DNA of 64,000 nt from Acetoanaerobium noterae (lineage in GTDB: Bacteria; Bacillota; Clostridia; Peptostreptococcales; Filifactoraceae), in contig NZ_FUYN01000001.1 in assembly GCF_900168025.1 (NCBI RefSeq), positions 124,001 through 188,000 on the forward strand. The letters run 5' to 3'. Below are positions 18,820-27,910 of the stretch, one piece after another (the first letter of the stretch is position 1; each line of letters starts with the position of its first letter). The notes beneath the pieces were generated by a model. It saw only the letters and a list, made by a program, of their open reading frames with translations. It had not been told where the DNA came from and searched no databases. The position numbers and the translations under genes are program-made.

Positions 18820-19693
18820 ATCCTTCTCCTCCCATTCTGTGTATAAATATCTCCTCTAATGTCATATCTAATTTTTCCATAATAATCGGATTATATTTTA
18901 TTGCATTACTTTTAAATATTTCATAATGCTCGTCAATCACTATTTCATATACTTTTCCATAGTGCTTTATAGAAAGTAATTTAAATTCCTCTTCGAATGC
19001 TTTAGGCATAGCTGATTCAAAAGCAATCTGAATTTTTTTATATTTATATTTTAAATCTTCCATATCATCTTGAAGAATGATTTTTCCTTTATCCATAAAC
19101 CCTACTCTATCTGAAACCTGCTCTAATTCAGAAATATTATGAGTTGAAATAAGCACGCTGGTATCTCTCGAGGATACATCCTGAACTATTAAATTAAGTA
19201 CTTCTCTTCTCACAAAAGGATCCAGCCCTGAGGTTGGCTCATCCATTAATATTACCTTTGGCATACAGCTTAAATTAATAAGTAATGAAAGCTGAGTTTT
19301 CATTCCCTTGGAAAGATGTTTGATTCTTTTCTTTTCAGAAAAAGTAAAAATCTCTCTAAGTATTTGGTAACGTTCTTCATTCCAATTTTTACACATACCC
19401 TTATAAAATTCCTTCATTTCTTTTACTGTAAAAGTAGGATAAAAATTTAAATTATCTGGAATATACCCTATACATGAGCGTATTTCATGTGAAGCTGCAA
19501 TATCTATCCCATCTAGAGTTACACTTCCTTCATCTGGCATATATATACCTGCAAGTAACTTTATAAGAGTTGTTTTACCTGCTCCATTTGGCCCTATCAA
19601 ACCGTAAATCGAGCCCGCTTTTAGGTTTATGTCTACTCCTTTAATTACTGGATCATTATAATACCTTTTATAAATATTATTACCTATTATCAT
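18794..19693 (-). CDS. ABC transporter ATP-binding protein (YtrB-like)
   Basis: A ~299-residue ATPase with Walker A GPNGAGKTT, an LSKGMKTQ signature in place of the usual LSGGQ, and Walker B VILMDEPTSGLDP. The LSKGM form is usual for this YtrB/BcrA-like class. I set the start at the ATG ending at 19693, 8 nt after AAAGGGG; the longer start at 19702 is a GTG abutting that sequence. It follows the GntR gene by 5 bp. Confidence 0.9.
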   Translation of the reverse strand: MIIGNNIYKRYYNDPVIKGVDINLKAGSIYGLIGPNGAGKTTLIKLLAGIYMPDEGSVTLDGIDIAASHEIRSCIGYIPDNLNFYPTFTVKEMKEFYKGMCKNWNEERYQILREIFTFSEKKRIKHLSKGMKTQLSLLINLSCMPKVILMDEPTSGLDPFVRREVLNLIVQDVSSRDTSVLISTHNISELEQVSDRVGFMDKGKIILQDDMEDLKYKYKKIQIAFESAMPKAFEEEFKLLSIKHYGKVYEIVIDEHYEIFKSNAIKYNPIIMEKLDMTLEEIFIHRMGGEGYAVKNIAI

Positions 19694-19698
19694 TTTTT

Positions 19699-20082
19699 TC
19701 ACCCCTTTATGACAATGTCATCATAAATATCCTTTATATAATCAATAAGTTCATCCTTTGAAAGATCTAAATATATAGCCTCCACAACTAATTTTTTTAA
19801 TTCTTCCATGAGCTGACTCCTTTTTAAAATTTTATTATTAGCTTGTATATCCTCAGAAATAAAAGTCCCTTTTCCTCTTAATGTACTTATAATTCCTTGT
19901 CGCTCTAGCTCCTGATATGCTTTTTGAACAGTGTTTGGATTGAGTGTCATTTCCTTAGCCATATCTCTTACTGATGGAAGCCTTTCTCCAGGAATAAGTA
20001 CTCCCTTTACAACCAATTCCTTTATAGAATCAATTATTTGTTCATATATAGGCGTACGACTTCTCATATCGATTTTAAACAA
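19699..20082 (-). CDS. GntR-family repressor, YtrA type
   Basis: A ~127-residue regulator with an N-terminal winged helix (PIYEQIIDSIKELVVKG, LPSVRDMAKEMTLNPNTVQKAYQELERQGI) and a short dimerisation tail of the YtrA subfamily. I favour a TTG start ending at 20082: GGGAGG lies 8 nt before it, and the protein then begins MFKIDMRSRTPIYEQ as family members do. A GTG at 20091 overlaps the ribosome binding site. It is the first gene of the ABC-2 operon and probably represses it through the palindrome at 20102-20116. Confidence 0.9.
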   Translation of the reverse strand: MFKIDMRSRTPIYEQIIDSIKELVVKGVLIPGERLPSVRDMAKEMTLNPNTVQKAYQELERQGIISTLRGKGTFISEDIQANNKILKRSQLMEELKKLVVEAIYLDLSKDELIDYIKDIYDDIVIKG

Positions 20083-20101
20083 TTTATTCACCTCCCAAAT
20101 A

Positions 20102-20116
20102 AGTACTAGCTGTACT
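20102..20116. promoter_or_regulatory. Palindrome, candidate GntR operator
   Basis: AGTAC-TAGCT-GTACT, an inverted repeat 20 bp upstream of the GntR start and just after a TATATT-like -10 on the minus strand. Its position suits autorepression. Confidence 0.5.
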
Positions 20117-20142
20117 AATATAAATAATACACTTATAAGTAA

Positions 20143-20177
20143 AAAAAGTCAAACCAATTTATTTGATTTGACTTTTT
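20143..20177 (-). terminator. Hairpin terminator after the SpmB-like gene
   Basis: AAAAAGTCAAA / TTTGACTTTTT with a 13-nt loop, 48 bp after the SpmB-like stop codon. Confidence 0.75.
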
Positions 20178-20224
20178 CATATTAATAGATATAGTTGTTC
20201 CTTTTATTACTGTGTGAATGTGTA

Positions 20225-20722
20225 TCAATTGCTTTGTTTTTGCTTTATAGCCTCTTTCTTAATTTGAAGCTCATTTAAGTCAAGAATTTTATCTGCTCTT
20301 CTTGATATTAGATAGGTGACTAAAATTGCTGCAAAAAGCCTTGCCGCAAACAATATCCACCCGTTTGCTCCTACAGCCACAAAGATTAGAGTGTCCTCAA
20401 AAATAGCATGACAGCTAGCTAAAAATACTATAAGAAGAACCAAATCTTTCTTAGAAAGATTCCCTTCTTTTGAGCTTTGTATTATTACTCCTGCTCCATA
20501 TGAAAGTCCAAATGTCAACCCAATAAGCAATGGAAATGCTGATTCCTGTGACATATTAAAAAAATTTGTTATAGGCTTTAAAAATCCACTTATATAATCT
20601 AAAACTTTGTAATCCTTAGCTACTTGCATCACTATCATAAGTGGTATTACTATGAGTGCAATATTAAATACAGAGTTTATACTTCCTGATGCCGCCTCAA
20701 TAAAAATATCAATGAAATTCAT
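20225..20722 (-). CDS. Nucleoside-recognition (Gate) membrane protein, SpmB-like
   Basis: A 165-residue polytopic protein of the SpmB/YjiG-like half of the Gate (nucleoside recognition) family, with GLTFGLSYGAGVIIQ, LASCHAIFEDTLIFVAVGANG and a basic C-terminal tail. Its start codon shares one base with the stop of the SpmA-like gene (TAATG). In sporulating bacteria this pair takes part in spore maturation; other members are transporter-like. The exact role here is open. Confidence 0.8.
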   Translation of the reverse strand: MNFIDIFIEAASGSINSVFNIALIVIPLMIVMQVAKDYKVLDYISGFLKPITNFFNMSQESAFPLLIGLTFGLSYGAGVIIQSSKEGNLSKKDLVLLIVFLASCHAIFEDTLIFVAVGANGWILFAARLFAAILVTYLISRRADKILDLNELQIKKEAIKQKQSN

Positions 20723-21153
20723 TAGAGTGTAACACCTCCAATCAATGTCCCATAAATAAATCCAGCTAAAATCATCAATGATAATCTCATTAAAACTACT
20801 TTAGATGCACTGACATTTAGCTTCTTTACAACTGCTGTCTCCATAAAAAGAGAATGAGAAAATGAAAGCATAAGTGCTATAACAGTAACCTCAAATGGAG
20901 TAAGAGAAAGTGCTTTTATCGCTCCAATAGCCGCGTAGATGTTGAGCATATTTCCCATAACTAAAACAATCGCTGCTTCACCCGGTAGATTAAAAAAATT
21001 CATAAATGGTTCAAATATCTTAGCCATAAAATCCAGTACTGGAGTATGTCCTAAAAAAGTAACAAAGAAATATACGGGAATAACTATTTTGGCTAACATC
21101 CAAGTTGTTTCTAGGCCCTTTTTAAAGCCATTTTTTAATGATGTAACTAACAA
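20722..21153 (-). CDS. Nucleoside-recognition (Gate) membrane protein, SpmA-like
   Basis: A 143-residue membrane protein, shorter than typical SpmA (~190-200 residues). It has FLGHTPVLDFMAKIFEPFMNFFNLPGEAAIVLVMGNMLNIYAAIGAI and FSHSLFMETAVVKKLN, matching Gate-domain half-proteins. It is coupled to the SpmB-like gene by a one-base overlap, and both halves probably form one complex. Confidence 0.8.
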   Translation of the reverse strand: MLVTSLKNGFKKGLETTWMLAKIVIPVYFFVTFLGHTPVLDFMAKIFEPFMNFFNLPGEAAIVLVMGNMLNIYAAIGAIKALSLTPFEVTVIALMLSFSHSLFMETAVVKKLNVSASKVVLMRLSLMILAGFIYGTLIGGVTL

Positions 21154-21165
21154 TGAATAACCTCC

Positions 21166-21759
21166 TTACATAGAAATTCTGATGTGAATTAGAAGTGCGA
21201 GTGTGAAAATAAAATTAGCGAAAATATATCCATAGCGAGATTTTTTACTTATAAGATTTGCTCCTTCAAGCAATTCAGATATCTCTTCTTTAAAATTAAT
21301 TTTTTCTGATATACTTCTCATATTTGAAAAATGAACCAAAATCATCTTTCTGTAAGATATAGTATATAACAAACTAATTTCGCTTATTCCTTTATCTATA
21401 TGTAGGGATGACTTATAACAGGATGATTCTATATCATAACTTGCTAATACTTTATTAGCACAAGTACAAAAACTTTTCCAATCTGTATTAAAAATTACTG
21501 TTGAGTTATTGCTAAGTATATACCTGACTATAAAAAAAAGAACTAGCATTCCATAAATCAGCTCTACTACAGACAAGCCGTATTTGCTACTAAACTGAAT
21601 CCCATAAATAATAGGTTTTTCAATTAATGCGATAAAGTAAACACATAAGGAGCCAAAAAAATTCTCATAATATGCTCTCTTAGAGATTGACATATAAAAT
21701 ATATTTATAAGATTAAAAATAAGCACCCACCCTACAATGAAAGATAAGGCTCTTTCCAT
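21166..21759 (-). CDS. Uncharacterised membrane protein
   Basis: A 197-residue protein with two to three TM helices in residues ~5-85, a central soluble part with several Cys (FCTCANK, SSCYKSS), and a C-terminal TM (~175-193). I recognise no family. AAGGGTGATGTT precedes the ATG. It lies 12 bp upstream of the SpmA-like gene and is probably the first gene of that operon. Confidence 0.65.
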   Translation of the reverse strand: MERALSFIVGWVLIFNLINIFYMSISKRAYYENFFGSLCVYFIALIEKPIIYGIQFSSKYGLSVVELIYGMLVLFFIVRYILSNNSTVIFNTDWKSFCTCANKVLASYDIESSCYKSSLHIDKGISEISLLYTISYRKMILVHFSNMRSISEKINFKEEISELLEGANLISKKSRYGYIFANFIFTLALLIHIRISM

Positions 21760-22032
21760 AACATCACCCTTGCCTCTTAGTATCGGCTAAACTATAGATT
21801 TCATCCTCAAACATATTACTATAATATCTAAAACTAAAGGATTTTACAATTGATATTACATGTATTTTGAATACAATTCAACTCAATAAAAAATTTAATA
21901 TATAAATTTTAACTTAGCTTACTTGATTTTATTTACCAAACATATGTTCTTTTTTTAAATTTAGTTGTATAATATAATTACAGTAATATAACTTAAGATA
22001 AATTATTTGTATTGATGTGGTGAGGTTAAGCT

Positions 22033-23319
22033 ATGGAAACATTAGATAAATTAAAAATTCTTGCTGAATCAGCTAAGTATGACGTTTCTTGTTCTTCAAG
22101 CGGAGGAGTAAAAAGAAAATCTAACAATAAAAGCGTTGGCAGTATTCATACAAGTGGTATTTGCCATAGCTTTACAGCTGATGGAAGATGCGTTTCCCTA
22201 TTCAAAATTCTTCTTTCCAACTCCTGTATTTATGACTGTAAATATTGCATTAATAAGGTTACAAATGACATTAAAAGAGCTACCTTCACTCCAAGAGAAG
22301 TATGCGAGCTAACTATAAGTTTTTATAAAAGAAATTATATCGAGGGATTATTTCTTAGCTCTGCTATTGTAAAAAATCCTAATTATACCATGGAGCTTCT
22401 CGTACAGACAGTAATAATGCTTAGAACCGAGTATCACTTTAAAGGCTATATACATTTAAAAGCAATCCCTGGTGCTGATCAAATTTTAATTACTAAGGCT
22501 GGTCTTTATGTAGATAGGCTTAGTGCAAACATCGAGCTTCCTAGTAAGGATTCTCTTAAAATTCTTGCTCCCCAAAAAACCTACAAAGATATACTAACTC
22601 CAATGCACACTATAAGTCAGAAGCTTCTAGAATCTGGACAAACCAAAACAAAAACTAAAGAACTGTTTGTACCTGCAGGTCAAAGCACTCAGATGATAGT
22701 AGGCGCATCTCCTGAAGCTGACGGTCATATTATTAGGCTTTCTGAAGAGCTCTACAATAGATTTTCATTAAAGCGAGTTTATTATTCTTCATATATCCCT
22801 GTAAATGAAGATAATTTGCTACCGGTAGTACCTGAGCCCACATTTTTAAGGGAGCATAGGCTATACCAAGCTGATTGGCTACTTAGGTTTTATGACTTCA
22901 AAGCAAGTGAGCTTTTATCAGTCAATCAGAATTTCAATTTAGCACTTGACCCTAAAGCTAACTACGCACTTAACAACATGAATTTATTTCCAGTTAATAT
23001 CCAAACGGCTAGCTATAAGCTGTTGCTCAGAGTTCCGGGAATAGGGGTAAGAAGTGCAAAGCGAATTGTCGAAGCTAGAAGATTTACTAATCTTAGATTT
23101 GAGGATTTAGTAAAAATTGGAGTAGTTATGAAACGAGCAAAATATTTTATAATTTGCAGGGGAAAATATTTTATGGATTTAAAATTCAAAGAGGAAACGA
23201 TAAAAGATTATATAATTATGGATGAAAAAATTAAAAACAAAGTATCTGAAGGTGTTCAGCTAAGTATATTCGATCTTCCAAGCTACGAAATTATGAGTAG
23301 CGTAACAGGTGAATATTAA
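22033..23319 (+). CDS. Radical SAM protein of the DNA modification/repair (UDG-linked) type
   Basis: A 428-residue protein. The radical SAM iron-sulfur motif is C-x3-C-x2-C (Cys65, Cys69, Cys72 in SCIYDCKYC), followed by TIM-barrel elements (GLFLSSAI, GYIHLKAIPGAD, RLSANIELP). A C-terminal helix-hairpin-helix (LRVPGIGVRSAKRIVEAR, ~335-355) suggests DNA contact. This matches the family annotated as a putative DNA modification/repair radical SAM protein. It is followed 22 bp later by its usual partner. Substrate and reaction are not known. Confidence 0.88.
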   Translation: METLDKLKILAESAKYDVSCSSSGGVKRKSNNKSVGSIHTSGICHSFTADGRCVSLFKILLSNSCIYDCKYCINKVTNDIKRATFTPREVCELTISFYKRNYIEGLFLSSAIVKNPNYTMELLVQTVIMLRTEYHFKGYIHLKAIPGADQILITKAGLYVDRLSANIELPSKDSLKILAPQKTYKDILTPMHTISQKLLESGQTKTKTKELFVPAGQSTQMIVGASPEADGHIIRLSEELYNRFSLKRVYYSSYIPVNEDNLLPVVPEPTFLREHRLYQADWLLRFYDFKASELLSVNQNFNLALDPKANYALNNMNLFPVNIQTASYKLLLRVPGIGVRSAKRIVEARRFTNLRFEDLVKIGVVMKRAKYFIICRGKYFMDLKFKEETIKDYIIMDEKIKNKVSEGVQLSIFDLPSYEIMSSVTGEY

Positions 23320-23341
23320 GATTTTTTAAGGAGATTTAATT

Positions 23342-24076
23342 ATGCCTATTTTATTATATGATTCTACCTTCGATGGCCTGCTATGTGCCATTGCTAAGGC
23401 ATTTAAATACAATTATGAGGATATAACTATAAAGGATAAATCATTAAGTCAGCTATCACTTATTGATAAGGTTATGGATATAAAAACTGATCCTATTCTT
23501 TCAAAAAAAATGTACGAAAGAATAGCAAGTCTCTGGGGAAGTCTAACAATTGAAAACATATACAAGGCATATTTATATCCAGAAACGGAGACTTTAATAT
23601 TTAAGTATCTATACCTTCTTACTAAAGAAAAAGCTCCTCCTTTAGAGACCTTATCCCATGTCGAGCTTACTTTACTAGATAAGCGTATTCAATGTGTTTC
23701 TAGGGATATCCATAGGTGGTATGGATTTTTAAGATTTAAAGAAGTTAAGCCTAACACTTTTTATGCTTATTACGAACCCAAATTCGACCTAACAAACTTA
23801 ATTATTCCTCATTTTATCAGTAGATTTCCAAATCAAAATCTAGTCATTCACGATACTTTAAGATCCTATGCTGCACTATATAACCAAGTAGAAATAGTCT
23901 ACCATAGACTAGAAAAGCTTAACTTGGATTTATTATCAAGTTATGAAAATAACTACCAAGAAATGTGGAAAGAATATCTACATCATCTTACTATAAAAGA
24001 AAGAATAAATCCCAAAAGACAAATGGCATTTATGCCAAAAAAATACTGGCCATTTATTTCAGAAATGAAAAATTAA
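23342..24076 (+). CDS. Partner of the radical SAM protein (TIGR03915/DUF4130-like)
   Basis: A 244-residue protein with the family start PILLYDSTFDGLLCAIAKAF, a central KAPPLETLSHVELTLLDKRIQCVSRDIHRWYGFLRFKE, and a C-terminal IKERINPKRQMAFMPKKYWPFISEM. In other genomes this domain is fused to a uracil-DNA-glycosylase-like domain; here it stands alone. AAGGAG precedes the ATG. The fixed pairing with the radical SAM gene points to one pathway in DNA metabolism. Confidence 0.85.
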   Translation: MPILLYDSTFDGLLCAIAKAFKYNYEDITIKDKSLSQLSLIDKVMDIKTDPILSKKMYERIASLWGSLTIENIYKAYLYPETETLIFKYLYLLTKEKAPPLETLSHVELTLLDKRIQCVSRDIHRWYGFLRFKEVKPNTFYAYYEPKFDLTNLIIPHFISRFPNQNLVIHDTLRSYAALYNQVEIVYHRLEKLNLDLLSSYENNYQEMWKEYLHHLTIKERINPKRQMAFMPKKYWPFISEMKN

Positions 24077-24084
24077 TCTTTGAT

Positions 24085-24972
24085 TTAATTATTTATTTCC
24101 TTACTCTTCTCGCTTAAGGTAACAATGCTCACAGATATAATTACTATAACTGCACCTAAAAGCTGAATACTACTTGGGATTTCTTCATACCAAAAATAGC
24201 TTGCTATAAAGGTTACTACAGGAATCAAATTCATAAAAACTGCTGATATTGTAACCCCTAAATTATTAAGAGCAAACATATAAAAATAAGTTGCTATTCC
24301 AGAGCAAAATACTGCTAAGAATATAAAATGCATTGATATTTCCGGATTAATTTGACTCCAACTTACCTTTTCAAACCCCAAAAAAGGAATGAAGGCTAAA
24401 CAGCCAAACAAGCTCTGATAAAAGCTTACTGTAACATCTGAGTATGTATCGAAAAGTGGCTTTGTAATTATAAGATATATACTAAAAGATATAGCTGCTC
24501 CTAGCATATATAAGTATCCCAAAAGGCTTCCTTCTGATGATAAATCACCTCCTATAACTAGGTAAACTCCAAGTATAGATAACGCTACTGCTAGCAATGC
24601 TGTTAGCTTAGGAATTTTTTTCAAAAAAAAGATTTCACCAAACGCTGCAACCACTGGCATAAATGCAATTATAACCGAGGCTGCGCTGGCACTTATTCTC
24701 AATATCCCGTTATTTTCAAAGAAAAAGTATATTGTTATTCCAATAATGCCTGCCGTCGCCATTAAAGGAATATCTTTTTTTAGTAGCTTTTCTTTTGGAG
24801 CAGCGTACTTCATAATAGGAAATAAAATTATACTTGCTATTACAAATCTGTAAAACGCTAAACTAAGAGGGGGAAATACATCCATTGAGATTTTAATGCT
24901 TATAAAGGATATTCCCCACATCACAACTGTAATAATTAATAAAATAAGTCCTATAGCTTTTGATTTATTCAT
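24085..24972 (-). CDS. EamA-family (DMT) transporter
   Basis: A 295-residue membrane protein with ten predicted TM helices in two EamA repeats; the internal duplication is visible as WGISFISIKI...PPLSLAFYRFVIAS and the later AISFSIYLIITKPLF. Members export metabolites such as amino acids; the substrate is unknown here. GGGAAGG precedes the ATG. It is convergent with the radical SAM pair at only 8 bp. Confidence 0.88.
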   Translation of the reverse strand: MNKSKAIGLILLIITVVMWGISFISIKISMDVFPPLSLAFYRFVIASIILFPIMKYAAPKEKLLKKDIPLMATAGIIGITIYFFFENNGILRISASAASVIIAFMPVVAAFGEIFFLKKIPKLTALLAVALSILGVYLVIGGDLSSEGSLLGYLYMLGAAISFSIYLIITKPLFDTYSDVTVSFYQSLFGCLAFIPFLGFEKVSWSQINPEISMHFIFLAVFCSGIATYFYMFALNNLGVTISAVFMNLIPVVTFIASYFWYEEIPSSIQLLGAVIVIISVSIVTLSEKSKEINN

Positions 24973-24998
24973 AACCTTCCCGCCTTAAATGTCAATGT

Positions 24999-25027
24999 AA
25001 TAATGCCCTTAAGTAAGGGCATTATTA
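24999..25027 (-). terminator. Hairpin after the polyphosphate phosphotransferase gene
   Basis: AATAATGCCCTTA / TAAGGGCATTATT with a 2-nt centre, 21 bp beyond the stop at 25048. The T-run is weak. Confidence 0.65.
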
Positions 25028-25047
25028 TTGTATCATATTTTCTCATT

Positions 25048-26526
25048 CTATTTATGTTTCTTTAATTCCAATTCCATTTCCTCTATTGTTTTTTCTAGTA
25101 CAAATACCCGCGCATATTTTTTTGAATTTCCAGGAACTATATGCCATGGTGCATAGCTTGTGTTTGTTTTATAAATCATTTCATTAATTGCACTTTCATA
25201 CAAATTCCATTTCTCTCTGTTTCTCCAGTCTTCATCGGTAATTTTATATCTTTTGTCTGGATTCTCTTCTCTTGCTTTAAATCTAGCTAGCTGTTCTTCC
25301 TTGTCTATATGAATGAAAAATTTTAACACTATAGCCTTATAGCTTTTTAGATGTGACTCCATTTGATTTATTTCATCATAGGCTCTTCTCCACTCATTTT
25401 CACTTGCAAAGTCTTCCACTCTTTCGACCATAACCCTGCCATACCAGCTTCTATCAAAAATAGTCATATGGCCAGTCTTAGGCAGATGCTTCCAAAATCT
25501 CCACAAGTAATGGTATTTTTTCTCTGTTTCATCAGGAGCAGCTATCGGTATAACTTCATAGCCTCTTGGATCTATACTTTTAGTGAGTCTTTTTATATTA
25601 CCTCCTTTTCCTGCTGCATCCCAGCCTTCAAAAACTATTATTGTAGGTATTTTTTCTCTATACAAGTCATATGCTAGTAATTTAATCTTTTCCTGAAGTT
25701 TCTTTAGTTTTTTCTTATATTCTTCATCCGAAATATCTAAGCTTAAATCAACATTAGAAAGTGGCAATACCTTTTGATTATCTAAATCAAAATCTATATT
25801 CTCACTGCTTCTTAAGTTCATATCCTCCTTAATAAGCATATTTTTGAACAACTCAACAGCAGTATGGATTAAAAATTTCGATGCATTCTTTTTATCACTA
25901 CTGTCTATCAAATGCCAAGGAGATTTGGATGTATTTGTTTTGCTCAACAAATTATCATAATGCTCATAGTACTCACTATAATTTTTATTTTGATATATAT
26001 CCTTTTCTTTTACTTGCCACTTAGTAGAATCATCAGATAGAAGAGCTTTCAATCTAGATTTCTGCTCCTTTTTACTTACATGTAGGAATATCTTTATAAG
26101 CAATATGCCTTCATCAATTAAAATTTCCTCAAAATTAATAATATCATCAACATCAAGCTTATATTTATTGGATTTTGATGGAAGGTCATCAACTAGCTCT
26201 CTATACCAGCTTCTGTCAAAAATCATGATTTCACCTTTTCTAGGTATCTTTTGCCAAAATCTCCAAAGAAATGGCTTTCTTTTTTCCTCTTCTGTAGATT
26301 CATGGAAAACTTCAACCTTATAGCCTCTTGGGTCTAGCTCTTGGATTAGTTCATTTATAAGAGTTCCTTTTCCAGATGCATCCCAGCCCTCAAAAATAAC
26401 AAGAACAGGTAACTGCTCTTCTTTAATTTTTTGTTGTAATCTGGCTAATTCAGCTTGTAATTCTTTGTAGCTAGTATTAATAGCCTCAAATACTTCTTCC
26501 CGTTCTAAATCAAAAGCCTTGAGCAT
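25048..26526 (-). CDS. pap: Polyphosphate:AMP phosphotransferase (tandem PPK2)
   Basis: A 492-residue cytoplasmic enzyme built of two PPK2 domains. Each has Walker A (GWDASGKG ~45, GWDAAGKGG ~285), DPRGY, a WRFW element and Walker B (FDRSWY). Two-domain class II PPK2 proteins transfer phosphate from polyphosphate to AMP, giving ADP. The start is placed at the ATG ending at 26526, 6 nt after AAGGAGGG; the longer frame to 26577 lacks a site. It is a monocistronic gene with its own terminator. Together with the VTC-domain protein it points to polyphosphate metabolism. Confidence 0.93.
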   Translation of the reverse strand: MLKAFDLEREEVFEAINTSYKELQAELARLQQKIKEEQLPVLVIFEGWDASGKGTLINELIQELDPRGYKVEVFHESTEEEKRKPFLWRFWQKIPRKGEIMIFDRSWYRELVDDLPSKSNKYKLDVDDIINFEEILIDEGILLIKIFLHVSKKEQKSRLKALLSDDSTKWQVKEKDIYQNKNYSEYYEHYDNLLSKTNTSKSPWHLIDSSDKKNASKFLIHTAVELFKNMLIKEDMNLRSSENIDFDLDNQKVLPLSNVDLSLDISDEEYKKKLKKLQEKIKLLAYDLYREKIPTIIVFEGWDAAGKGGNIKRLTKSIDPRGYEVIPIAAPDETEKKYHYLWRFWKHLPKTGHMTIFDRSWYGRVMVERVEDFASENEWRRAYDEINQMESHLKSYKAIVLKFFIHIDKEEQLARFKAREENPDKRYKITDEDWRNREKWNLYESAINEMIYKTNTSYAPWHIVPGNSKKYARVFVLEKTIEEMELELKKHK

Positions 26527-26616
26527 ATTTTTCCCTCCTTGAATAAAAGTATAAGTAATATGACTATTTATATCCAAACTAAGGCAAATTAAGCAAGGTC
26601 CGCTTATCTTCTAAGT

Positions 26617-26650
26617 AAAAAAGCTGTATACCAAAGGTATACAGCTTTTT
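26617..26650 (-). terminator. Perfect hairpin terminator after kbl
   Basis: AAAAAGCTGTATACC / GGTATACAGCTTTTT with a 3-nt loop, 20 bp beyond the kbl stop. Confidence 0.9.
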
Positions 26651-26669
26651 ATATTTCATATAATTTATA

Positions 26670-27857
26670 TTAGATAATATTCATTTCTTTTCCAACTTTT
26701 GTAAAAGCATCTACTGCGCGGTCTAATTGCTCTTTAGTATGTCCTGCAGTAACCATGCAGCGTACTCTTCCAGTTCCTTTAGGAACTGTTGGGAATACTA
26801 TTGGACTTACGAATACTCCTGCTTCAAATAATTTTTTAGAGAACTCTATCGCTTTAGCTTCTTCTCCAATAATAATAGGAGTAATAGGAGTTTCGCTTTC
26901 TCCTGTGTTGAATCCTAGAACAGACATTTTTTCTTTGAAGTAACGAGCGTTATCCCAAAGCTTGTCAGTGTATTCTTCACTTTCCATTAGCATTTTGATA
27001 GCTTCCATAGCTGCGCCTACTGCTGCTGGAGGCATACCAGTAGAGAATAGGAACGGTCTTCCTCTATTTTTTAGCCAGTCAATAGTAACCTTCTTACCAG
27101 CTACATATCCACCAACAACACCGATAGCTTTAGAAAGAGTACCGATTGTGAAGTCAACTCTTCCATGTAGGTCGAAATGATCTACAGTTCCTCTACCACT
27201 ATGTCCTAATACTCCTGAAGAGTGTGCATCATCAACATAAGTCATACAGTTGTATTTCTCAGCAAGCTCAACAATTTCTGGAAGCTTAGCAATATCTCCA
27301 TCCATTGAGAAAACTCCATCAGTTATGATTAATACATTGTTGTATTCAGATCTAGTTTCTTTAAGAACTCTTTCTAAATCTGCCATATCTGAATGCTTGT
27401 AAGTAGCTTTTTTAGCTTTAGATAATCTTGCTCCATCTATAATTGAAGCATGGTTAAGCTCATCAGACAGAATTAAATCTCCTGCTTCAGTAACAGCTTG
27501 AATTGTTCCTGCATTACAGTTAAATCCTGATTGGAAAACTAAAACTGCTTCTTCTTTTTTAAACACAGCTAAAAGTTCTTCTAATTCATCATGGATTTTC
27601 ATGTTTCCAATGATTGGTCTAACTGCACCTGCTCCAGCACCGTATTTTTCTATAGCTTCTATTGCAGCTTTTTTTAATCTAGGATGATTAGAAAATCCTA
27701 AATAGTTATTTGATGATAAATTGATTGCCATTTTTCCATTGATAGAACATTCTGCTTCATTTGGTCCATCAAGAGTTACTACCTCTTTATAAAGACCTGC
27801 TTGCTTTAATTCATCAATTTTTTCTTTGATAAATCCCATTTCATGTATATTTGACAT
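26670..27857 (-). CDS. kbl: Glycine C-acetyltransferase (2-amino-3-ketobutyrate CoA ligase)
   Basis: A 395-residue PLP enzyme of the alpha-oxoamine synthase family. It cleaves 2-amino-3-ketobutyrate with CoA to glycine and acetyl-CoA. Visible are [13 protein letters not shown]-like [34 protein letters not shown] and the PLP Lys region [14 protein letters not shown]. The ATG ending at 27857 is chosen (AGGAGG 7 nt upstream); the earlier TTG at 27875 overlaps that site. It lies 53 bp after tdh on the same strand, forming the two-step threonine degradation operon. Confidence 0.96.
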   Translation of the reverse strand: MSNIHEMGFIKEKIDELKQAGLYKEVVTLDGPNEAECSINGKMAINLSSNNYLGFSNHPRLKKAAIEAIEKYGAGAGAVRPIIGNMKIHDELEELLAVFKKEEAVLVFQSGFNCNAGTIQAVTEAGDLILSDELNHASIIDGARLSKAKKATYKHSDMADLERVLKETRSEYNNVLIITDGVFSMDGDIAKLPEIVELAEKYNCMTYVDDAHSSGVLGHSGRGTVDHFDLHGRVDFTIGTLSKAIGVVGGYVAGKKVTIDWLKNRGRPFLFSTGMPPAAVGAAMEAIKMLMESEEYTDKLWDNARYFKEKMSVLGFNTGESETPITPIIIGEEAKAIEFSKKLFEAGVFVSPIVFPTVPKGTGRVRCMVTAGHTKEQLDRAVDAFTKVGKEMNII

Positions 27858-27910
27858 TGTTTTGCCTCCTAACAATTAATCAATTACTCTACCTATATAA
27901 TACACTATAA

